Assembly (NCBI RefSeq): GCF_026651855.1
Contig: NZ_CP093280.1
Span: 2,334,001-2,398,000 of the forward strand
DNA length: 64,000 nt
Reading direction: 5' to 3'
Source of the DNA: Pseudomonas silvicola
Lineage (GTDB): Bacteria > Pseudomonadota > Gammaproteobacteria > Pseudomonadales > Pseudomonadaceae
The notes below the pieces were generated by a model. The model was not told where the DNA came from. It made no database searches and was given only the letters and a program-made list of their open reading frames with translations. Of the stretch, positions 29,725 to 39,616 are shown one piece after another; within the stretch, counting starts at the first letter, position 1; every line of letters starts with the position of its first letter. A program made the position numbers and the translations under genes.

Positions 29725-30783
29725 TCAGGTGAGCAACAGGTTATCGGCCACGCAGACACTGACCCGGTTGCGCCCGGTGTTCTTGGCCACATACAAGGCC
29801 TTGTCCGCCTCTTCGAGCCAGGCGGCGGAGTCGTCCAGCTCAAGCCGGCAGGCGGCCAGGCCAATACTCAGGCTTACCCGCAATGCGTGTGCCTGCGGGT
29901 GGTGGTAGTTGCCGAATATCAGGCGCACGCGCTCCATCACGTCGCAAGCCTGGGACATGGACAAGCCCGGCAGGATCACGCAGAACTCGTCGCCGCCATA
30001 ACGTCCGGCCAAGTCGCTGTCACGCAGGTTTCGGCCCAGCTGAACGCTCAAATGGCGCAGCACCTCATCACCGATCAGGTGCCCGAAAGTGTCGTTGATT
30101 TCCTTGAAATGGTCGATATCGATCAAGGCCAGCACCGCCTGGCTGTGTTCGTGCTGACAGGTGCGAAACTTGCGGTTCAGGGCATCTTTCCAGGCCCCGT
30201 GGTTGAGCAGCCCGGTGAGGCTGTCGGTACGGCTCAGGGCGCTGAGGGTGCGCTTGTGCTCCGAGAGCTGAATGGCTAGCCGGTAGCACACCCAGCCCAC
30301 GGCCAGGGGGTAGAGGGTGAGCATCGGCAGGCACGCCACTACCTGCGCGGGCGTGGACTGCGGTGCCCAGCCGAGGCCGAACAGGGTGATGGCCGTGAGC
30401 ATGCCCAGCAACTGCGCCGCCAGGCCATGGCGCAGCAGGCGCCAGCCACCACCGGCGACGTTGTTCATGGTGACCATGGACAGCAACGTGACCGTGGGCA
30501 AAGGGTTGAAATGCAGAACCGCGACCCAAAATCCACAGAACAGCGAGTCGCACAACAGGTTGCGGCGCTCGGCCTGGAAGGGCTCTTTGGCGCGGCGTGC
30601 CAGTTGATAAGCAATGTGGGGCCACACCAGCCCGTTGACTGCCAGCAGCCCCAGCAACCCACCGGGTGGCGCCAAGGGGTAAACCCCTGCCAGCACGCTG
30701 ATCAGGCACAGGGCCGTGCCCAGTACCCGGGGGCCATAAATACGTTTGGCAAATGACAACCCTTTGCCCGTGCGGTTTTCCAT
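29725..30783 (-). CDS. Diguanylate cyclase with MASE2 membrane domain
   Basis: A 352-residue protein. Four to five N-terminal helices form a MASE2 domain (AKRIYGPRVLGTALCLISVLAGV is a good MASE2 start). The GGDEF domain covers ~180-345 with RYGGDEF intact. An RxxD inhibitory site (RDSD) stands five residues before it, so product inhibition by c-di-GMP is expected. The architecture equals that of DgcC/AdrA, the cellulose activator of enteric bacteria. It lies on the same strand as the PDE-type protein that follows it, 120 bp away, so a make-and-break pair is possible. Confidence 0.93.
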   Translation of the reverse strand: MENRTGKGLSFAKRIYGPRVLGTALCLISVLAGVYPLAPPGGLLGLLAVNGLVWPHIAYQLARRAKEPFQAERRNLLCDSLFCGFWVAVLHFNPLPTVTLLSMVTMNNVAGGGWRLLRHGLAAQLLGMLTAITLFGLGWAPQSTPAQVVACLPMLTLYPLAVGWVCYRLAIQLSEHKRTLSALSRTDSLTGLLNHGAWKDALNRKFRTCQHEHSQAVLALIDIDHFKEINDTFGHLIGDEVLRHLSVQLGRNLRDSDLAGRYGGDEFCVILPGLSMSQACDVMERVRLIFGNYHHPQAHALRVSLSIGLAACRLELDDSAAWLEEADKALYVAKNTGRNRVSVCVADNLLLT

Positions 30784-31052
30784 AATGTCGAATTACCAGG
30801 CCGTCAGCAGCCGTATTCTTGTACAAGGGTGGTGATTTGTAGAGAGCCCGCGGTTTATCGCATAAATAGTGTGGAGATTGGCAGTGGCCTTGCAAGCCAT
30901 TTCAGCGGTTATTCGGCCCGCAGCGCGTGGGAGACATGCCTTGTCATACCTAGGGGCTTTCCTCATGCAGGTGTAGGGGTATTCTCTAGTGGCTGCGGAC
31001 AACTGAAAGGGACGGTTCGACGACCGTCCATTTTCCGGGAGTACAGGTCATC

Positions 31053-32126
31053 ATGGGTCAAACGTCATTGAATAGCAGCGAAATAGTGGCACCACCGCAA
31101 CTCCCAGGTTCTCGGCAGGTTGATGGGCAGTTTCGCAATTGCACTGTGCTGCCCCGCGACGGCTTTCTGAAAAAGCTGCGCATCGGCGTCAAATACCTGT
31201 TGCTGCGCAAGCCGGCGGGCACCCGGCCGCGGCAGGAAATACCTGTACAGAACCTGGACCGTGAACAGCTCCTGGCGGCCCCCGACGACAGCCTCTGGCG
31301 CCTGGGGCACTCAACCTTGCTGCTGAAATTGCGCGGGCGTTTCTTCCTTACCGACCCGGTGTTTTCCGAACGCGCCTCGCCGGTGCAGTGGGCCGGGCCC
31401 CGGCGCTTCCACCCAGCGCCGTTGAGCATCGAGCAGTTGCCGCCGATCACCGCGGTCATCCTCTCCCATGACCACTACGACCACCTGGACGAAAGCGCCA
31501 TTCGCCAGTTGGCCGAGAAGACCGAGTGCTTCCTGACCACGCTGGGGGTGGGCGAGCGGTTGATCGGTTGGGGCATTCCCGCCGCCAAGGTGCGGCAACT
31601 GGACTGGTGGCAGGAAACCGAGGTGGCCGGCACGCGGTTCGTCGCTACCCCGGCGCAGCACTTTTCGGGGCGCAGCCTGATGGATAGCAACAGCACCCTG
31701 TGGGCGTCCTGGGTGATCATCGAGCCGCACCTGCGGGTGTTTTTCAGTGGCGACTCGGGCTATTTCGATGGTTTCGCGCACATTGGCGAACGCTATGGGC
31801 CGTTCGACCTGACGCTGATGGAAACAGGCGCCTACAACGTGCGCTGGCCCAGCGTGCACATGCAGCCAGAAGAAAGCCTGCAGGCGCACCTGGACGTCAA
31901 AGGCCGCTGGTTACTGCCTATCCATAACGGCACCTTCGACCTGTCCTCACACCATTGGGAAGAACCCTTCCAGCGCATCGTTGCGCTGGCTCACGCGCGT
32001 GGGGTGCCGGTCAGTACGCCGCAGATGGGCGAGCGGGTCAACCTGCGTGCCCCGCAAACCGGCGCCCCGTGGTGGGAAGAGGGCGCCGTGAGCGAGCAGG
32101 TCAGCCCCGTGGCACCGGGTGGCTAG
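31053..32126 (+). CDS. MBL-fold metallo-hydrolase (RomA/NAPE-PLD-like)
   Basis: A 357-residue metallo-beta-lactamase-fold enzyme. The metal motif is SHDHYDHLD (H-x-H-x-D-H), with further ligands in TPAQHFSGRS, FFSGDSGYFDGF and LPIHNGTFDLS. The GHSTLLLKLRGRFFLTDPVFSERASP opening is typical of the UlaG/RomA/NAPE-hydrolysing phospholipase D branch. No signal peptide. Two basic stretches near the N terminus suggest membrane contact. Substrate unknown, likely a phospholipid or lactone. Its stop codon overlaps that of the convergent transporter in a CTAG palindrome. Confidence 0.88.
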   Translation: MGQTSLNSSEIVAPPQLPGSRQVDGQFRNCTVLPRDGFLKKLRIGVKYLLLRKPAGTRPRQEIPVQNLDREQLLAAPDDSLWRLGHSTLLLKLRGRFFLTDPVFSERASPVQWAGPRRFHPAPLSIEQLPPITAVILSHDHYDHLDESAIRQLAEKTECFLTTLGVGERLIGWGIPAAKVRQLDWWQETEVAGTRFVATPAQHFSGRSLMDSNSTLWASWVIIEPHLRVFFSGDSGYFDGFAHIGERYGPFDLTLMETGAYNVRWPSVHMQPEESLQAHLDVKGRWLLPIHNGTFDLSSHHWEEPFQRIVALAHARGVPVSTPQMGERVNLRAPQTGAPWWEEGAVSEQVSPVAPGG

Positions 32127-32980
32127 GCTTTTTTCTGCGCATCGGGTGGCGGGGTGCCGCTGTCGCTGCGGATCTGCGCGTGGCTGATCAGGGCGAAGAT
32201 GAAACTGCCGCCAATGATATTGCCGGCCAGCGTCGGCCCCGCGAAGGTCACCAGGAAGTCTTTCCAGCCCAGCTCGCCGGCCCACACCAGGTAGGACACT
32301 TCCGCCGAGCCGACGACGATATGGGTGAAATCCCCTAGGGCCATCAGGTAAGTGATCAGGATGATGATCCACATCTTGGCGTTTTCCTGGGAGGGGATCA
32401 TCCACACCATGGTGGCGATCATCCACCCCGAGACGATGCCTTTGGCGAACATTTGCGAGGCATCATTCTCCATGACCTTGCGGCCGATCTCGAGAAAGGC
32501 GGCATCGGTCTTGGGGTCGAAGATGGGCAAGTGCAGCATCACGTAGGACACCAGCAGCACCCCCACCAGGTTGCCCGCCAGCACGACCGCCCATAAGCGC
32601 AGCAAGCGGCCGGCATTGGCCAGGGTGGGGTGGCTCATCAGTGGTAGCACGGCGGTCAGGGTGTTCTCGGTGAACAGTTGCTGGCGCGCCAGGATCACGG
32701 CCAGGAACCCTGCCGAATAGCCCAGGCTGGCGATCACCTTGCTGGCTTCGGTGTCGGGCAGGCGCGAGTTGAACAGCCCCATGGCCATCAGCGACAGGCC
32801 CATGGTCAGGCCGGCCGCCAACGCCGACCACCACAGGGCGGCGACGTTGCGCTCCAGCTCGTGATCGCCCTGGGCGCGGATGATTTCGTGCAGCACCGCA
32901 GCGCGTGGTGGCTGGTTTTTCTGGACTTCCTGTTCCTCGTCGGCCGACAGGCCTGGGGTCTTGCCTTGCTGGTTGTCCAT
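32123..32980 (-). CDS. Formate/nitrite transporter family protein (YfdC-like)
   Basis: A 285-residue membrane protein of the FNT pentameric channel family. Six helices; family segments are LTMGLSLMAMGLFNSRLP, ARQQLFTENTLTAVLPLM, GDFTHIVVGSAEVSYLVW and FAGPTLAGNIIGGSFIFALISHAQ. The last has the family's G-N-x-x-G-G pattern. The N-terminal 40 residues are hydrophilic and Gln/Glu-rich, as in YfdC. The start MDNQQGK is placed at 32980 after GGGAG. The transported anion is unknown. Confidence 0.9.
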   Translation of the reverse strand: MDNQQGKTPGLSADEEQEVQKNQPPRAAVLHEIIRAQGDHELERNVAALWWSALAAGLTMGLSLMAMGLFNSRLPDTEASKVIASLGYSAGFLAVILARQQLFTENTLTAVLPLMSHPTLANAGRLLRLWAVVLAGNLVGVLLVSYVMLHLPIFDPKTDAAFLEIGRKVMENDASQMFAKGIVSGWMIATMVWMIPSQENAKMWIIILITYLMALGDFTHIVVGSAEVSYLVWAGELGWKDFLVTFAGPTLAGNIIGGSFIFALISHAQIRSDSGTPPPDAQKKA

Positions 32981-33052
32981 CGTGCTCCCGGAGGCTTCAA
33001 GGTAACGGCAAATGCCTATACCCACTGACCCCGCGCCCCTGGGTTAGTTGCT

Positions 33053-33928
33053 TTAACCAGCGCCCTGCGTGGCGTTCAGGCCGAACAACTGGTGCAGGGC
33101 GCGAGCATAGTCGGCGCTGCCCAGGGTCATGCTGTTCAGGTGGGTGCCACCGGGTACCAGCAGCAGTTGCTTGGGGCTGTTGGCGGCGTCGTACAACGCC
33201 TGGCTGAAGCGCGATGGCACGTAGCGGTCGTCGGTGCCATGGACGATCAGCACCGGCATGCCGATGGCACCGATCTTGTCGATGGAGTCGTATTTTTCCG
33301 ACATGATCCAGCGCACCGGCAGCGAGGTGTGAATGACCGCGGCGGCGGCATCGCCCAGGTCCGTGAAGGTGGATTCGATGATCAGGCCAGCGGCGGCCGG
33401 TTCATCGTTTTTGGCGATACGCTGGGCCAGGTCCACGGCGATGGCACCGCCCAGGGAATGGCCGTAGATAAAGCGCTTCTGCGCCACGGGTTGCAACTGC
33501 ACCAGGCGCTGCCAGGCCACCTGGGCATCCTGATAAACGCTGTTTTCCGAGGGCAGGTCGCCCGGGCTGTCACCGAAGCCTCGGTAGTCGATGGCCAGCA
33601 CCGAGAAGCCCATGTTGCGCAGCTCGGTGATGCGCCGCACCTGGGCGGTAAGGTTCCAGCGCGTGCCGTGCAGGTACAGCAAGGTAGGGGCGTCCTTCCT
33701 TGCCGCGGGCCACCACCAGGCATGCAGGAACTGCGAGCCCTCCAGGGGAATGTTCATTTGCTGAACGCCGGCCGGCAGGCCGCCGTACCAGCTGGCGATG
33801 CCTGGCTGGATGCTGTACAGCAATTCGCGCTCTTTGTAGGCCAGCCGCGAGCAGCCATAGGGCAGGGCGGCGATTATCAGTACCAGCAGGGCAAGGGAGC
33901 GCCAGCGGCGACGGATCAACTCGGGCAT
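33053..33928 (-). CDS. Membrane-anchored alpha/beta hydrolase
   Basis: A 291-residue hydrolase with an N-terminal hydrophobic anchor (LALLVLIIAALPYGCSRL) that may be a lipoprotein or simple TM signal. Catalytic triad: Ser in FIYGHSLGGAIA, Asp in VLIVHGTDDRYVP, His in GGTHLNSM. The oxyanion segment is TLLYLHGTRWNLT. It resembles the BAAT/esterase YqiA-BEM46-like group that is anchored facing the periplasm. Substrate unknown. Divergent from the DapF-like gene. Confidence 0.87.
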   Translation of the reverse strand: MPELIRRRWRSLALLVLIIAALPYGCSRLAYKERELLYSIQPGIASWYGGLPAGVQQMNIPLEGSQFLHAWWWPAARKDAPTLLYLHGTRWNLTAQVRRITELRNMGFSVLAIDYRGFGDSPGDLPSENSVYQDAQVAWQRLVQLQPVAQKRFIYGHSLGGAIAVDLAQRIAKNDEPAAAGLIIESTFTDLGDAAAAVIHTSLPVRWIMSEKYDSIDKIGAIGMPVLIVHGTDDRYVPSRFSQALYDAANSPKQLLLVPGGTHLNSMTLGSADYARALHQLFGLNATQGAG

Positions 33929-34016
33929 ACAAGCTCCTGGGTAAAGAGGGCGGTGTACTCACGGGAAGTAATTCCCGGTAATGTCGCCGTATGTTCAATC
34001 ATTGCGAGGCACTTCC

Positions 34017-35006
34017 ATGTTGTACGACGCGCGGGGCAATCGTTATGTGGTGTGTTCGCCCGAGTTGCTCCGCAGCCTGGGCATCGGCATTGCCGGCGAG
34101 GCGGCACAGGCCGGCCGGGAGCGGGCAACCTGGGCCGACGCCGCCATTGCGGCGCTGTGCCACTGGCCGGCGGGGGCGCAACCGGTGGGGGCCAAGGCTC
34201 ACCGCAGCGATGGCCTGCTGGTGGGGCCATTCCAGGACAGCGCACCGTTCGACCTGCTGATCGTCAACACTGACGGCAGCTTGGCCGAACGCAGCGGCAA
34301 TGGGCTGACCATTTTCGCACAATCACTGGTCTATCAGGGGCGGGTGAAGGGGGAGCAAGGTTTCACCCTTAACGTGCACCATGACAAAACCGACGCCGTC
34401 TCGCCAGTACCGGTCAGCGTCGAGCCTGCCTCGGCCGATGGGGTGCAGGGTTTCTGGCTCGACCTGGGTGCCCCGGCCTTCGGTCCGGCGGCGGTGGCTG
34501 CCGAGGGCGCTGAAGCCAGCCGCTTCAATGCCCGCGACACGTGGCGGGTACCCAGCCTGGCGGCCGTGAACGGTGATTGGCAGCACAGCGTGTTCGTGCG
34601 CATCGGTAACCCCCACTGCGTGACGTGGTTGGACAACCCCGAAGCGCTACCCAGCATGGCGCAGTTGCGTGCCCCCACGCTTGAACGGCCGCTCACGGCT
34701 ATCGCCTATGCCCAGGGCGACCAGGGCCTGGGGCTGCCGTGCGTGGCGGGTATCAACCTGCAATGGGCTGCGCGCCTGGGCCCACAGCAACTGGCGGCGC
34801 GGGTGTTCGAACGGGGTGAGGGCCCGACCGAGTCATCGGGCACCAGTGCCACCGCGGTGGCCTGCGCAGCCTGGCAGGTGGGCCTGGTTGCGGCCGGGCA
34901 GGTCAGCGTGCAGATGCCCGGTGGCACCGCGCCGCTGAAACTGCTGGAACAGGACGGGCGCCTGACCGGCGTACGGCTATTCGGCACCGCGCGGCTTGCG
35001 CCATAA
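34017..35006 (+). CDS. DapF-like epimerase-fold protein with both catalytic cysteines replaced
   Basis: A 329-residue protein of the diaminopimelate-epimerase fold (two pseudo-symmetric lobes). The two active-site loops can be located: VNTDGSLAERSGNGLTIFA aligns with the NADGSxxxxCGNG loop of DapF, and RVFERGEGPTESSGTSATA with the ERGxGxTxACGTG loop. In both the catalytic Cys is Ser. GNPHCVTWLD and FVRIGNPH fit the rest of the fold. It is therefore unlikely to be the normal lysine/cell-wall epimerase, which needs a Cys/Cys pair. Start ATG 34017 with GAGG 8 bases upstream. It is probably a paralogue with another role (see findings). Confidence 0.8.
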   Translation: MLYDARGNRYVVCSPELLRSLGIGIAGEAAQAGRERATWADAAIAALCHWPAGAQPVGAKAHRSDGLLVGPFQDSAPFDLLIVNTDGSLAERSGNGLTIFAQSLVYQGRVKGEQGFTLNVHHDKTDAVSPVPVSVEPASADGVQGFWLDLGAPAFGPAAVAAEGAEASRFNARDTWRVPSLAAVNGDWQHSVFVRIGNPHCVTWLDNPEALPSMAQLRAPTLERPLTAIAYAQGDQGLGLPCVAGINLQWAARLGPQQLAARVFERGEGPTESSGTSATAVACAAWQVGLVAAGQVSVQMPGGTAPLKLLEQDGRLTGVRLFGTARLAP

Positions 35007-35036
35007 TCAGCGATCCGTCTTGCAAGGAAACGCTCC

Positions 35037-36215
35037 ATGACTCATGGATGGCTACGCCCCGGTGTGTTGCTGTTGAGCCTGTTGGCCACGGCTGTTCACG
35101 CCGATGTGTACACCGGCACGCTCGGCTCGATGCCGATCGTGGTCGACCTGGACCTGACCAACCCCGAGCAGGTCAGCGGCCGTTATTTCTACGAGAAATA
35201 CCACCGCGACCTGGCGCTGTCCGGCACCCTGGCCGATGACCAGTTGACCCTGAACGAAGGGCTGGACGACAACAGCGACACCCCACGCCCGCAACTGCGG
35301 CTCAAGGCGCGTGATGGCGGTTGGCAGGGCCAGTGGCAGAAGCCCGACGGCAAGCCCCTGAAGGTCGACCTCAAGCCCGCCCAGGTGCCCGACACACCGG
35401 CTGGCGCCGACCCGGTCTGGGTGCAATTGCACGACAACGCCCCCTATGACTTCCTGCGCTTGCTGCAATTGCCGTTGGTGAATGGCAAGCACGACAGTTT
35501 CATGGGGTACCCGCTGCAATGGCACGGTGAACCCGAATCCAGGATCCAGCTGTTCGAAGTCGAGTCCGGCTACCCGGAGCCGCAACTGTCCCGGGTCAAC
35601 CAGGCGTTGCGCTCGCGGTTGTGGAGCGAAGTAGTGAGTTACCACGAGTGCATGCTGGGCAGCACCCGTTTCGGCGAGGGTGAGTACGACCAGACCGTCA
35701 CCCCCACGTTCCTGTCGCCAGCGGTGGTCAGCGTCAGCGTCTATACCAGTTACTACTGCGGTGGCGCTCACCCGGATTTCGGCGACGCGCCGATCAACTT
35801 CGACGTCGACCACGGCAAGCCGTTGTCGCTGGAAGACGTGCTGTGGGTGGGCGAGGGGGCGGCGTTCCACTATGACGACCGCGAGGGCGCACAGCAGTCG
35901 GAGGAAGCCGACGTGGACTTCGACAAGTTTTCGACCTACCGTGACAAGGTCTTTGCGCCGTGGCTGGTGCAGCAGTTCCAGCGGCTGTATCCCGATGAGA
36001 TGAAAAAGCCCGCGGACGAAAACGACTGCGACTACAGCGACCCGCAAGTGTGGAACTTCCCCACCTGGCACTTCACCGCCAAGGGCATCGCCTTCGGCCC
36101 CAGCTTCGCCCGCGCGGTGCGCATGTGCGAGGGGACGGAGTGGTCGGTGCTGCCTTACAGCGTCATCGCCCAGCACCCGGGCGGGGTGAAGCTGGCGTTG
36201 CCGCAGGGCGGTTGA
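35037..36215 (+). CDS. Exported protein with a DUF3298/RsiV-like C-terminal domain
   Basis: A 392-residue exported protein: signal peptide PGVLLLSLLATAVHA, an N-terminal beta-rich region (VYTGTLGSMPIVVDLDL, ~30-105) and a C-terminal DUF3298/DUF4163-like module with SVSVYTSYYCGGAHPDFGDAPINFDVDHGKPLSLEDVL. The ending FTAKGIAFGPSF...YSVIAQHPGGVKLALP has the family layout. The module is known from the RsiV anti-sigma factor, where it binds lysozyme; here it stands alone in the periplasm, so a ligand-binding role is possible but unproven. It is 30 bp downstream of the DapF-like gene. Confidence 0.82.
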   Translation: MTHGWLRPGVLLLSLLATAVHADVYTGTLGSMPIVVDLDLTNPEQVSGRYFYEKYHRDLALSGTLADDQLTLNEGLDDNSDTPRPQLRLKARDGGWQGQWQKPDGKPLKVDLKPAQVPDTPAGADPVWVQLHDNAPYDFLRLLQLPLVNGKHDSFMGYPLQWHGEPESRIQLFEVESGYPEPQLSRVNQALRSRLWSEVVSYHECMLGSTRFGEGEYDQTVTPTFLSPAVVSVSVYTSYYCGGAHPDFGDAPINFDVDHGKPLSLEDVLWVGEGAAFHYDDREGAQQSEEADVDFDKFSTYRDKVFAPWLVQQFQRLYPDEMKKPADENDCDYSDPQVWNFPTWHFTAKGIAFGPSFARAVRMCEGTEWSVLPYSVIAQHPGGVKLALPQGG

Positions 36216-36343
36216 GCCGTCAAAGGATCCCGCCCACAGCAGCAATCTCCAGGCAGGCGACCGCGTAGCATCGTTCGCCAGCAGGCTGTGCTCCAACGGG
36301 ATCATTTCGGCTGTGGCCGCCCCGGGCCCGGCCTTCAGCCGGG

Positions 36344-38017
36344 TTACAGCGAAAACCGCGCCAACATGCCATCCAGCTCCGAGGCCAAACGCCCCAGTTC
36401 CTGGCTGGCGGTGCTGGTCTGCGCCGCACCGCTGGCGGTCTGCATCGACAGGTCACGAATGCGCACCAGGTTGCGGTCCACTTCGCGCGCCACCTGCGCC
36501 TGCTGTTCGGCGGCAGTGGCGATCACCTGGTTGCGCTCATCAATGCCCGCCACCGACCGGGAGATATTACCCAGCACATCCTTGGTGACCTGCGCGCGCT
36601 CGCGGGTTCGGCCCGCCTGCGCTGCGCTTTCGGCCAAGGCCTGAACGGTCTGCCCGGTACCCTGGTGAATGCCGGCCATCATCTGTTCGATTTCCCGGGT
36701 CGACGCGCCGGTGCGGTGCGCCAGGCCCCTTACCTCATCGGCCACCACCGCGAAGCCCCGGCCCGCTTCCCCGGCCCGGGCCGCTTCGATGGCAGCATTG
36801 AGCGCCAGCAGGTTGGTCTGGTCGGCAACGTTGCGGATCACTTCCAGCACCTTGCTGATGCCCAGGGTTTCAGTGGCCAACGCCTGGGCCCGCAGGCTGG
36901 CCTGTTCCACCTGGTCGGCCAGGGCGCTGATATCGGTTATGGTCTCGTCCAGTTGCTGCTGGCCTTCGCGCACCGCCGTGCTGGACGACCGGGACTCGCT
37001 GGAGGTTTCCACGGCGTTGCCCGCCACTTCCTCCACCGCCTGGCTCATCTGGGTCACGGCAGTGGCCGCCTGTTCGATTTCGTTGTACTGCTGCTGCAGA
37101 CCTTCAGCGCTGTCATGCATGATCGCGCCCATTTCCTGGGTAGCCGAATTCAGCCGCCCCACCGCGCCGCCAATTTGCTGGATCACCGCGTGCAACTGGT
37201 CGCGCATGTGCCCGAGCATTTGCAGCAGTTGCGCCACTTCGTCCTGGCCATGGGCGACCACCGGTTGGCTGAGGTCGCCAGCTGCCACGGTCTTGGCTAC
37301 CTGCAGCGCCTGACGCAAGGGGCGGGTAATGCTCACGCTCAGGCGCCAGGCCTGCAACAGCATCAAGGCCAGGGCCACGCCCAGGGCGACGGGCAGCACC
37401 AGGCGTACCTGGGCGAACGTGCTGGCGGTATTTTCCAGGGCCTGGGCGCTGGTCTGTTTGTTCAGTTCACGCAGCAACTGCACCTGCATGTCCATCAAAC
37501 CGCCCTGGTTGGCCAGGTCGTTGTTCGCCAGGTCGGTGGCCTCGCTGAGTTGCTTGTGCTCCACCAGGTCGATGGCTTGCTTGAACAGGCTGGCATATTG
37601 CTGGGACGCGTCCTGCAGCAATTTGATGGAGTCGTGCTCGGTGCCCTCCGGCACCTTGGCCAGGTACTGGGTGAAGCCCTGGTCCACTTCGCTGCTCAAT
37701 TGCTGCAGGTTGATCCTGCGGTTCACCAGTTCGGCCGGGTCATTGGCGAACACCAGCAGCAGGGCTGCTTCGGTGCGCATCTTGGCCAGGTCCAGGGCGA
37801 TGGCATCGGCCTGCGCGATGCTCGATAGTGGCCCTTGCTCGATCAGTTCGCCCTGATGGCGAATGTGCTGCATCACCCCCAGGCACAGGCCGCCCAGGGC
37901 GATCATCAGCACAGCACACAGGCCAAAGCTGGCCAGCAGGCGCTTGCCGATGCTCACGCGGCGCAGCAAGGCAGGGCGGGTGGAGGGTTTGCGCAAGTGG
38001 GGGAAACGAAGGTTCAC
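36344..38017 (-). CDS. Methyl-accepting chemotaxis protein
   Basis: About 557 residues. TM1 ([21 protein letters not shown]), a four-helix-bundle periplasmic sensor (~60-205), TM2 ([21 protein letters not shown]), HAMP ([26 protein letters not shown]) and a signalling coiled coil. The conserved hairpin tip [40 protein letters not shown] is intact. There is no CheR/CheB tether pentapeptide at the end. The start is uncertain (GTG 38017 or TTG 38059); neither has a strong ribosome site. The ligand cannot be told. Confidence 0.9.
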   Translation of the reverse strand: MNLRFPHLRKPSTRPALLRRVSIGKRLLASFGLCAVLMIALGGLCLGVMQHIRHQGELIEQGPLSSIAQADAIALDLAKMRTEAALLLVFANDPAELVNRRINLQQLSSEVDQGFTQYLAKVPEGTEHDSIKLLQDASQQYASLFKQAIDLVEHKQLSEATDLANNDLANQGGLMDMQVQLLRELNKQTSAQALENTASTFAQVRLVLPVALGVALALMLLQAWRLSVSITRPLRQALQVAKTVAAGDLSQPVVAHGQDEVAQLLQMLGHMRDQLHAVIQQIGGAVGRLNSATQEMGAIMHDSAEGLQQQYNEIEQAATAVTQMSQAVEEVAGNAVETSSESRSSSTAVREGQQQLDETITDISALADQVEQASLRAQALATETLGISKVLEVIRNVADQTNLLALNAAIEAARAGEAGRGFAVVADEVRGLAHRTGASTREIEQMMAGIHQGTGQTVQALAESAAQAGRTRERAQVTKDVLGNISRSVAGIDERNQVIATAAEQQAQVAREVDRNLVRIRDLSMQTASGAAQTSTASQELGRLASELDGMLARFSL

Positions 38018-38229
38018 GGCGGCGGGCTCTGAATGAGAACTACGCGGACCTTGTACCAATGTTCCATGATGGCTTTATGACACTTCAGCGATTCGGTGAA
38101 ATAAAAATCCGCATTCTCGCGAGCTTGCCGCCTTCAGCCGTCATAATGCCCACCCTGATTGCGCCCATGGTCCTACATGGCGCGACAAATCGACTTACAC
38201 TGTCAATTATCTCCCCACGGCCTTACTCC

Positions 38230-38886
38230 ATGACTACTCCAAGCGCAGCCCCCCTGACCGACGCCCAATGGGATTTCCTCGAGTCAACGCTCGAGCAATA
38301 CAAAAGCGATACTTCGGTGTGGAACACCTCGGAACTGGACGGCTACCTCACCGCCCTGGTGTCGGGGCCCAAGGTCATTGCGTTCGAAGAATGGTTCGAG
38401 GCGCTGTGGGGCGGCATGGAATTCATGCCGGCCTGGGACGAGCAGCAGTCGGATCGCTTCATCAGCCTGGTCATCCAGCACATGAACGAAATCGCCGGCA
38501 AGCTCATCGAGAACGCCGAAGAGTTCTCGCCCATCTTCATGGAAGACGAGCACGAAGACGGCCACTTCACCCTTAGCGTCGAAGACTGGTGCTTTGGCTA
38601 CGAGCGCGGTGTGGTCATGGGTGATGGTTGGGAGGGCCTGCCGGAAGAGGAGCAGGAACTGCTGGCCGGCATTCTGGTGCACACCTACGACGACGAGACC
38701 GAAGCAGAAGCGATCGATCCGGAAGAGGCCGCGGACATGGTCTGCATCGGTGCCTTGACCTTGCATGCCTACTGGTTGGCGCAGCGCACGCCAGGCGAGC
38801 CTGTTCGCGGGGGTGACAAGGTGGGCCGCAATGACCCGTGCCCATGCGGCAGCGGGAAGAAATTCAAGCAGTGCTGCCTGCAGTGA
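38230..38886 (+). CDS. UPF0149/YecA family protein with C-terminal SEC-C zinc motif
   Basis: A 218-residue cytoplasmic protein. The UPF0149 helical domain fills residues ~10-180 ([58 protein letters not shown]). The last 20 residues are a SEC-C metal-binding motif ([17 protein letters not shown]) as in SecA and YecA. Members likely bind ribosomes or nascent chains. The start is ATG 38230; the ~130 open codons upstream come from the opposite strand of the MCP region. It is a paralogue of the gene at 40186, 1.3 kb away. Confidence 0.88.
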   Translation: MTTPSAAPLTDAQWDFLESTLEQYKSDTSVWNTSELDGYLTALVSGPKVIAFEEWFEALWGGMEFMPAWDEQQSDRFISLVIQHMNEIAGKLIENAEEFSPIFMEDEHEDGHFTLSVEDWCFGYERGVVMGDGWEGLPEEEQELLAGILVHTYDDETEAEAIDPEEAADMVCIGALTLHAYWLAQRTPGEPVRGGDKVGRNDPCPCGSGKKFKQCCLQ

Positions 38887-38922
38887 GGGGGCAGAGCGTT
38901 GGGCGCGAGGAAGTGCGGTAGC

Positions 38923-39522
38923 CTATTTGCCCGCCGCGATTCTCTTCACCACCGCATCATGCCCCTTCTGATCATCCGCACGTGAAATCACCTGCACGAT
39001 GGTCATGCTGTTCCCCGAACCGGCGATAAAGGTTGCCTGCAGGGTAGGGCCGCCGCCCTGAGTGGCGGTGCTATCGATTTCGCGCACGCCCAGGCCCTTC
39101 AGGGTGAACTCGCGCTCGCCGGTTTTCTTGAAGTCCGGCAAGCCAGCGCTCTGCTCTTTCACGAAGCCTTGCACCGCTGCATCGAGGAAGGCGGCGTCAT
39201 AGTCGGTTACCGCTGCCTGGTTCGGCGTTGGCCCTTCGCTGGTCAGCACCACGCGTTTTTCCTTGGGGCTCTGGTACATCGTGCCTTTGGCGCCGCCGGT
39301 GCCTTTCTGGTCGTCGCCAGCATCCATGCTGCTGGCGCTGTAGCCGGCTGGCAAGGTGAAGCCGAGCTTGCCGCCCAGCAAGGCAACCTTCGGCCCCTCG
39401 ACCGCCGGCTTCTTCGCGGCAGCAGGGTGTTTGGTGGCGTGGCTGTGGGTTTGCGCCAGGGCCGGGGTGGCCAGCGCCAGGGCCGCGGCGATCAGCGCGG
39501 CGTGGGAAAACGTGCGAAACAT
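38923..39522 (-). CDS. Exported protein of unknown function
   Basis: A 199-residue protein with a signal peptide (FSHAALIAAALALATPALAQ) and a His/Ala/Lys-rich linker (THSHATKHPAAAKKPA) before the folded domain. The domain has alternating strands: VALLGGKLGFTLPAGYSAS, MYQSPKEKRVVLTSEG, TLQATFIAGSGNSMTIVQVISR. This resembles DcrB/PsbP-like periplasmic proteins in outline, but I cannot name the family. AGGAG 7 bases before ATG 39522. The longer frame to 39846 is an artefact. Confidence 0.75.
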   Translation of the reverse strand: MFRTFSHAALIAAALALATPALAQTHSHATKHPAAAKKPAVEGPKVALLGGKLGFTLPAGYSASSMDAGDDQKGTGGAKGTMYQSPKEKRVVLTSEGPTPNQAAVTDYDAAFLDAAVQGFVKEQSAGLPDFKKTGEREFTLKGLGVREIDSTATQGGGPTLQATFIAGSGNSMTIVQVISRADDQKGHDAVVKRIAAGK

Positions 39523-39616
39523 CTGAAACTCCTGGCCAGCCGCGCCTGAAGGCCGGGCGCGGCGCAAATGGGGCGCCAGCGTGCGACAAGTGTCGCGGCC
39601 GCGCAAGTGCATCGCG

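Noticed and set aside
34017..35006. Call as diaminopimelate epimerase (dapF)
   Set aside because: Both catalytic cysteines are replaced by serine.
37828..38886. Long N-terminal extension of the SEC-C protein
   Set aside because: The first ~134 codons overlap the MCP gene start on the other strand; family homology begins at ATG 38230.
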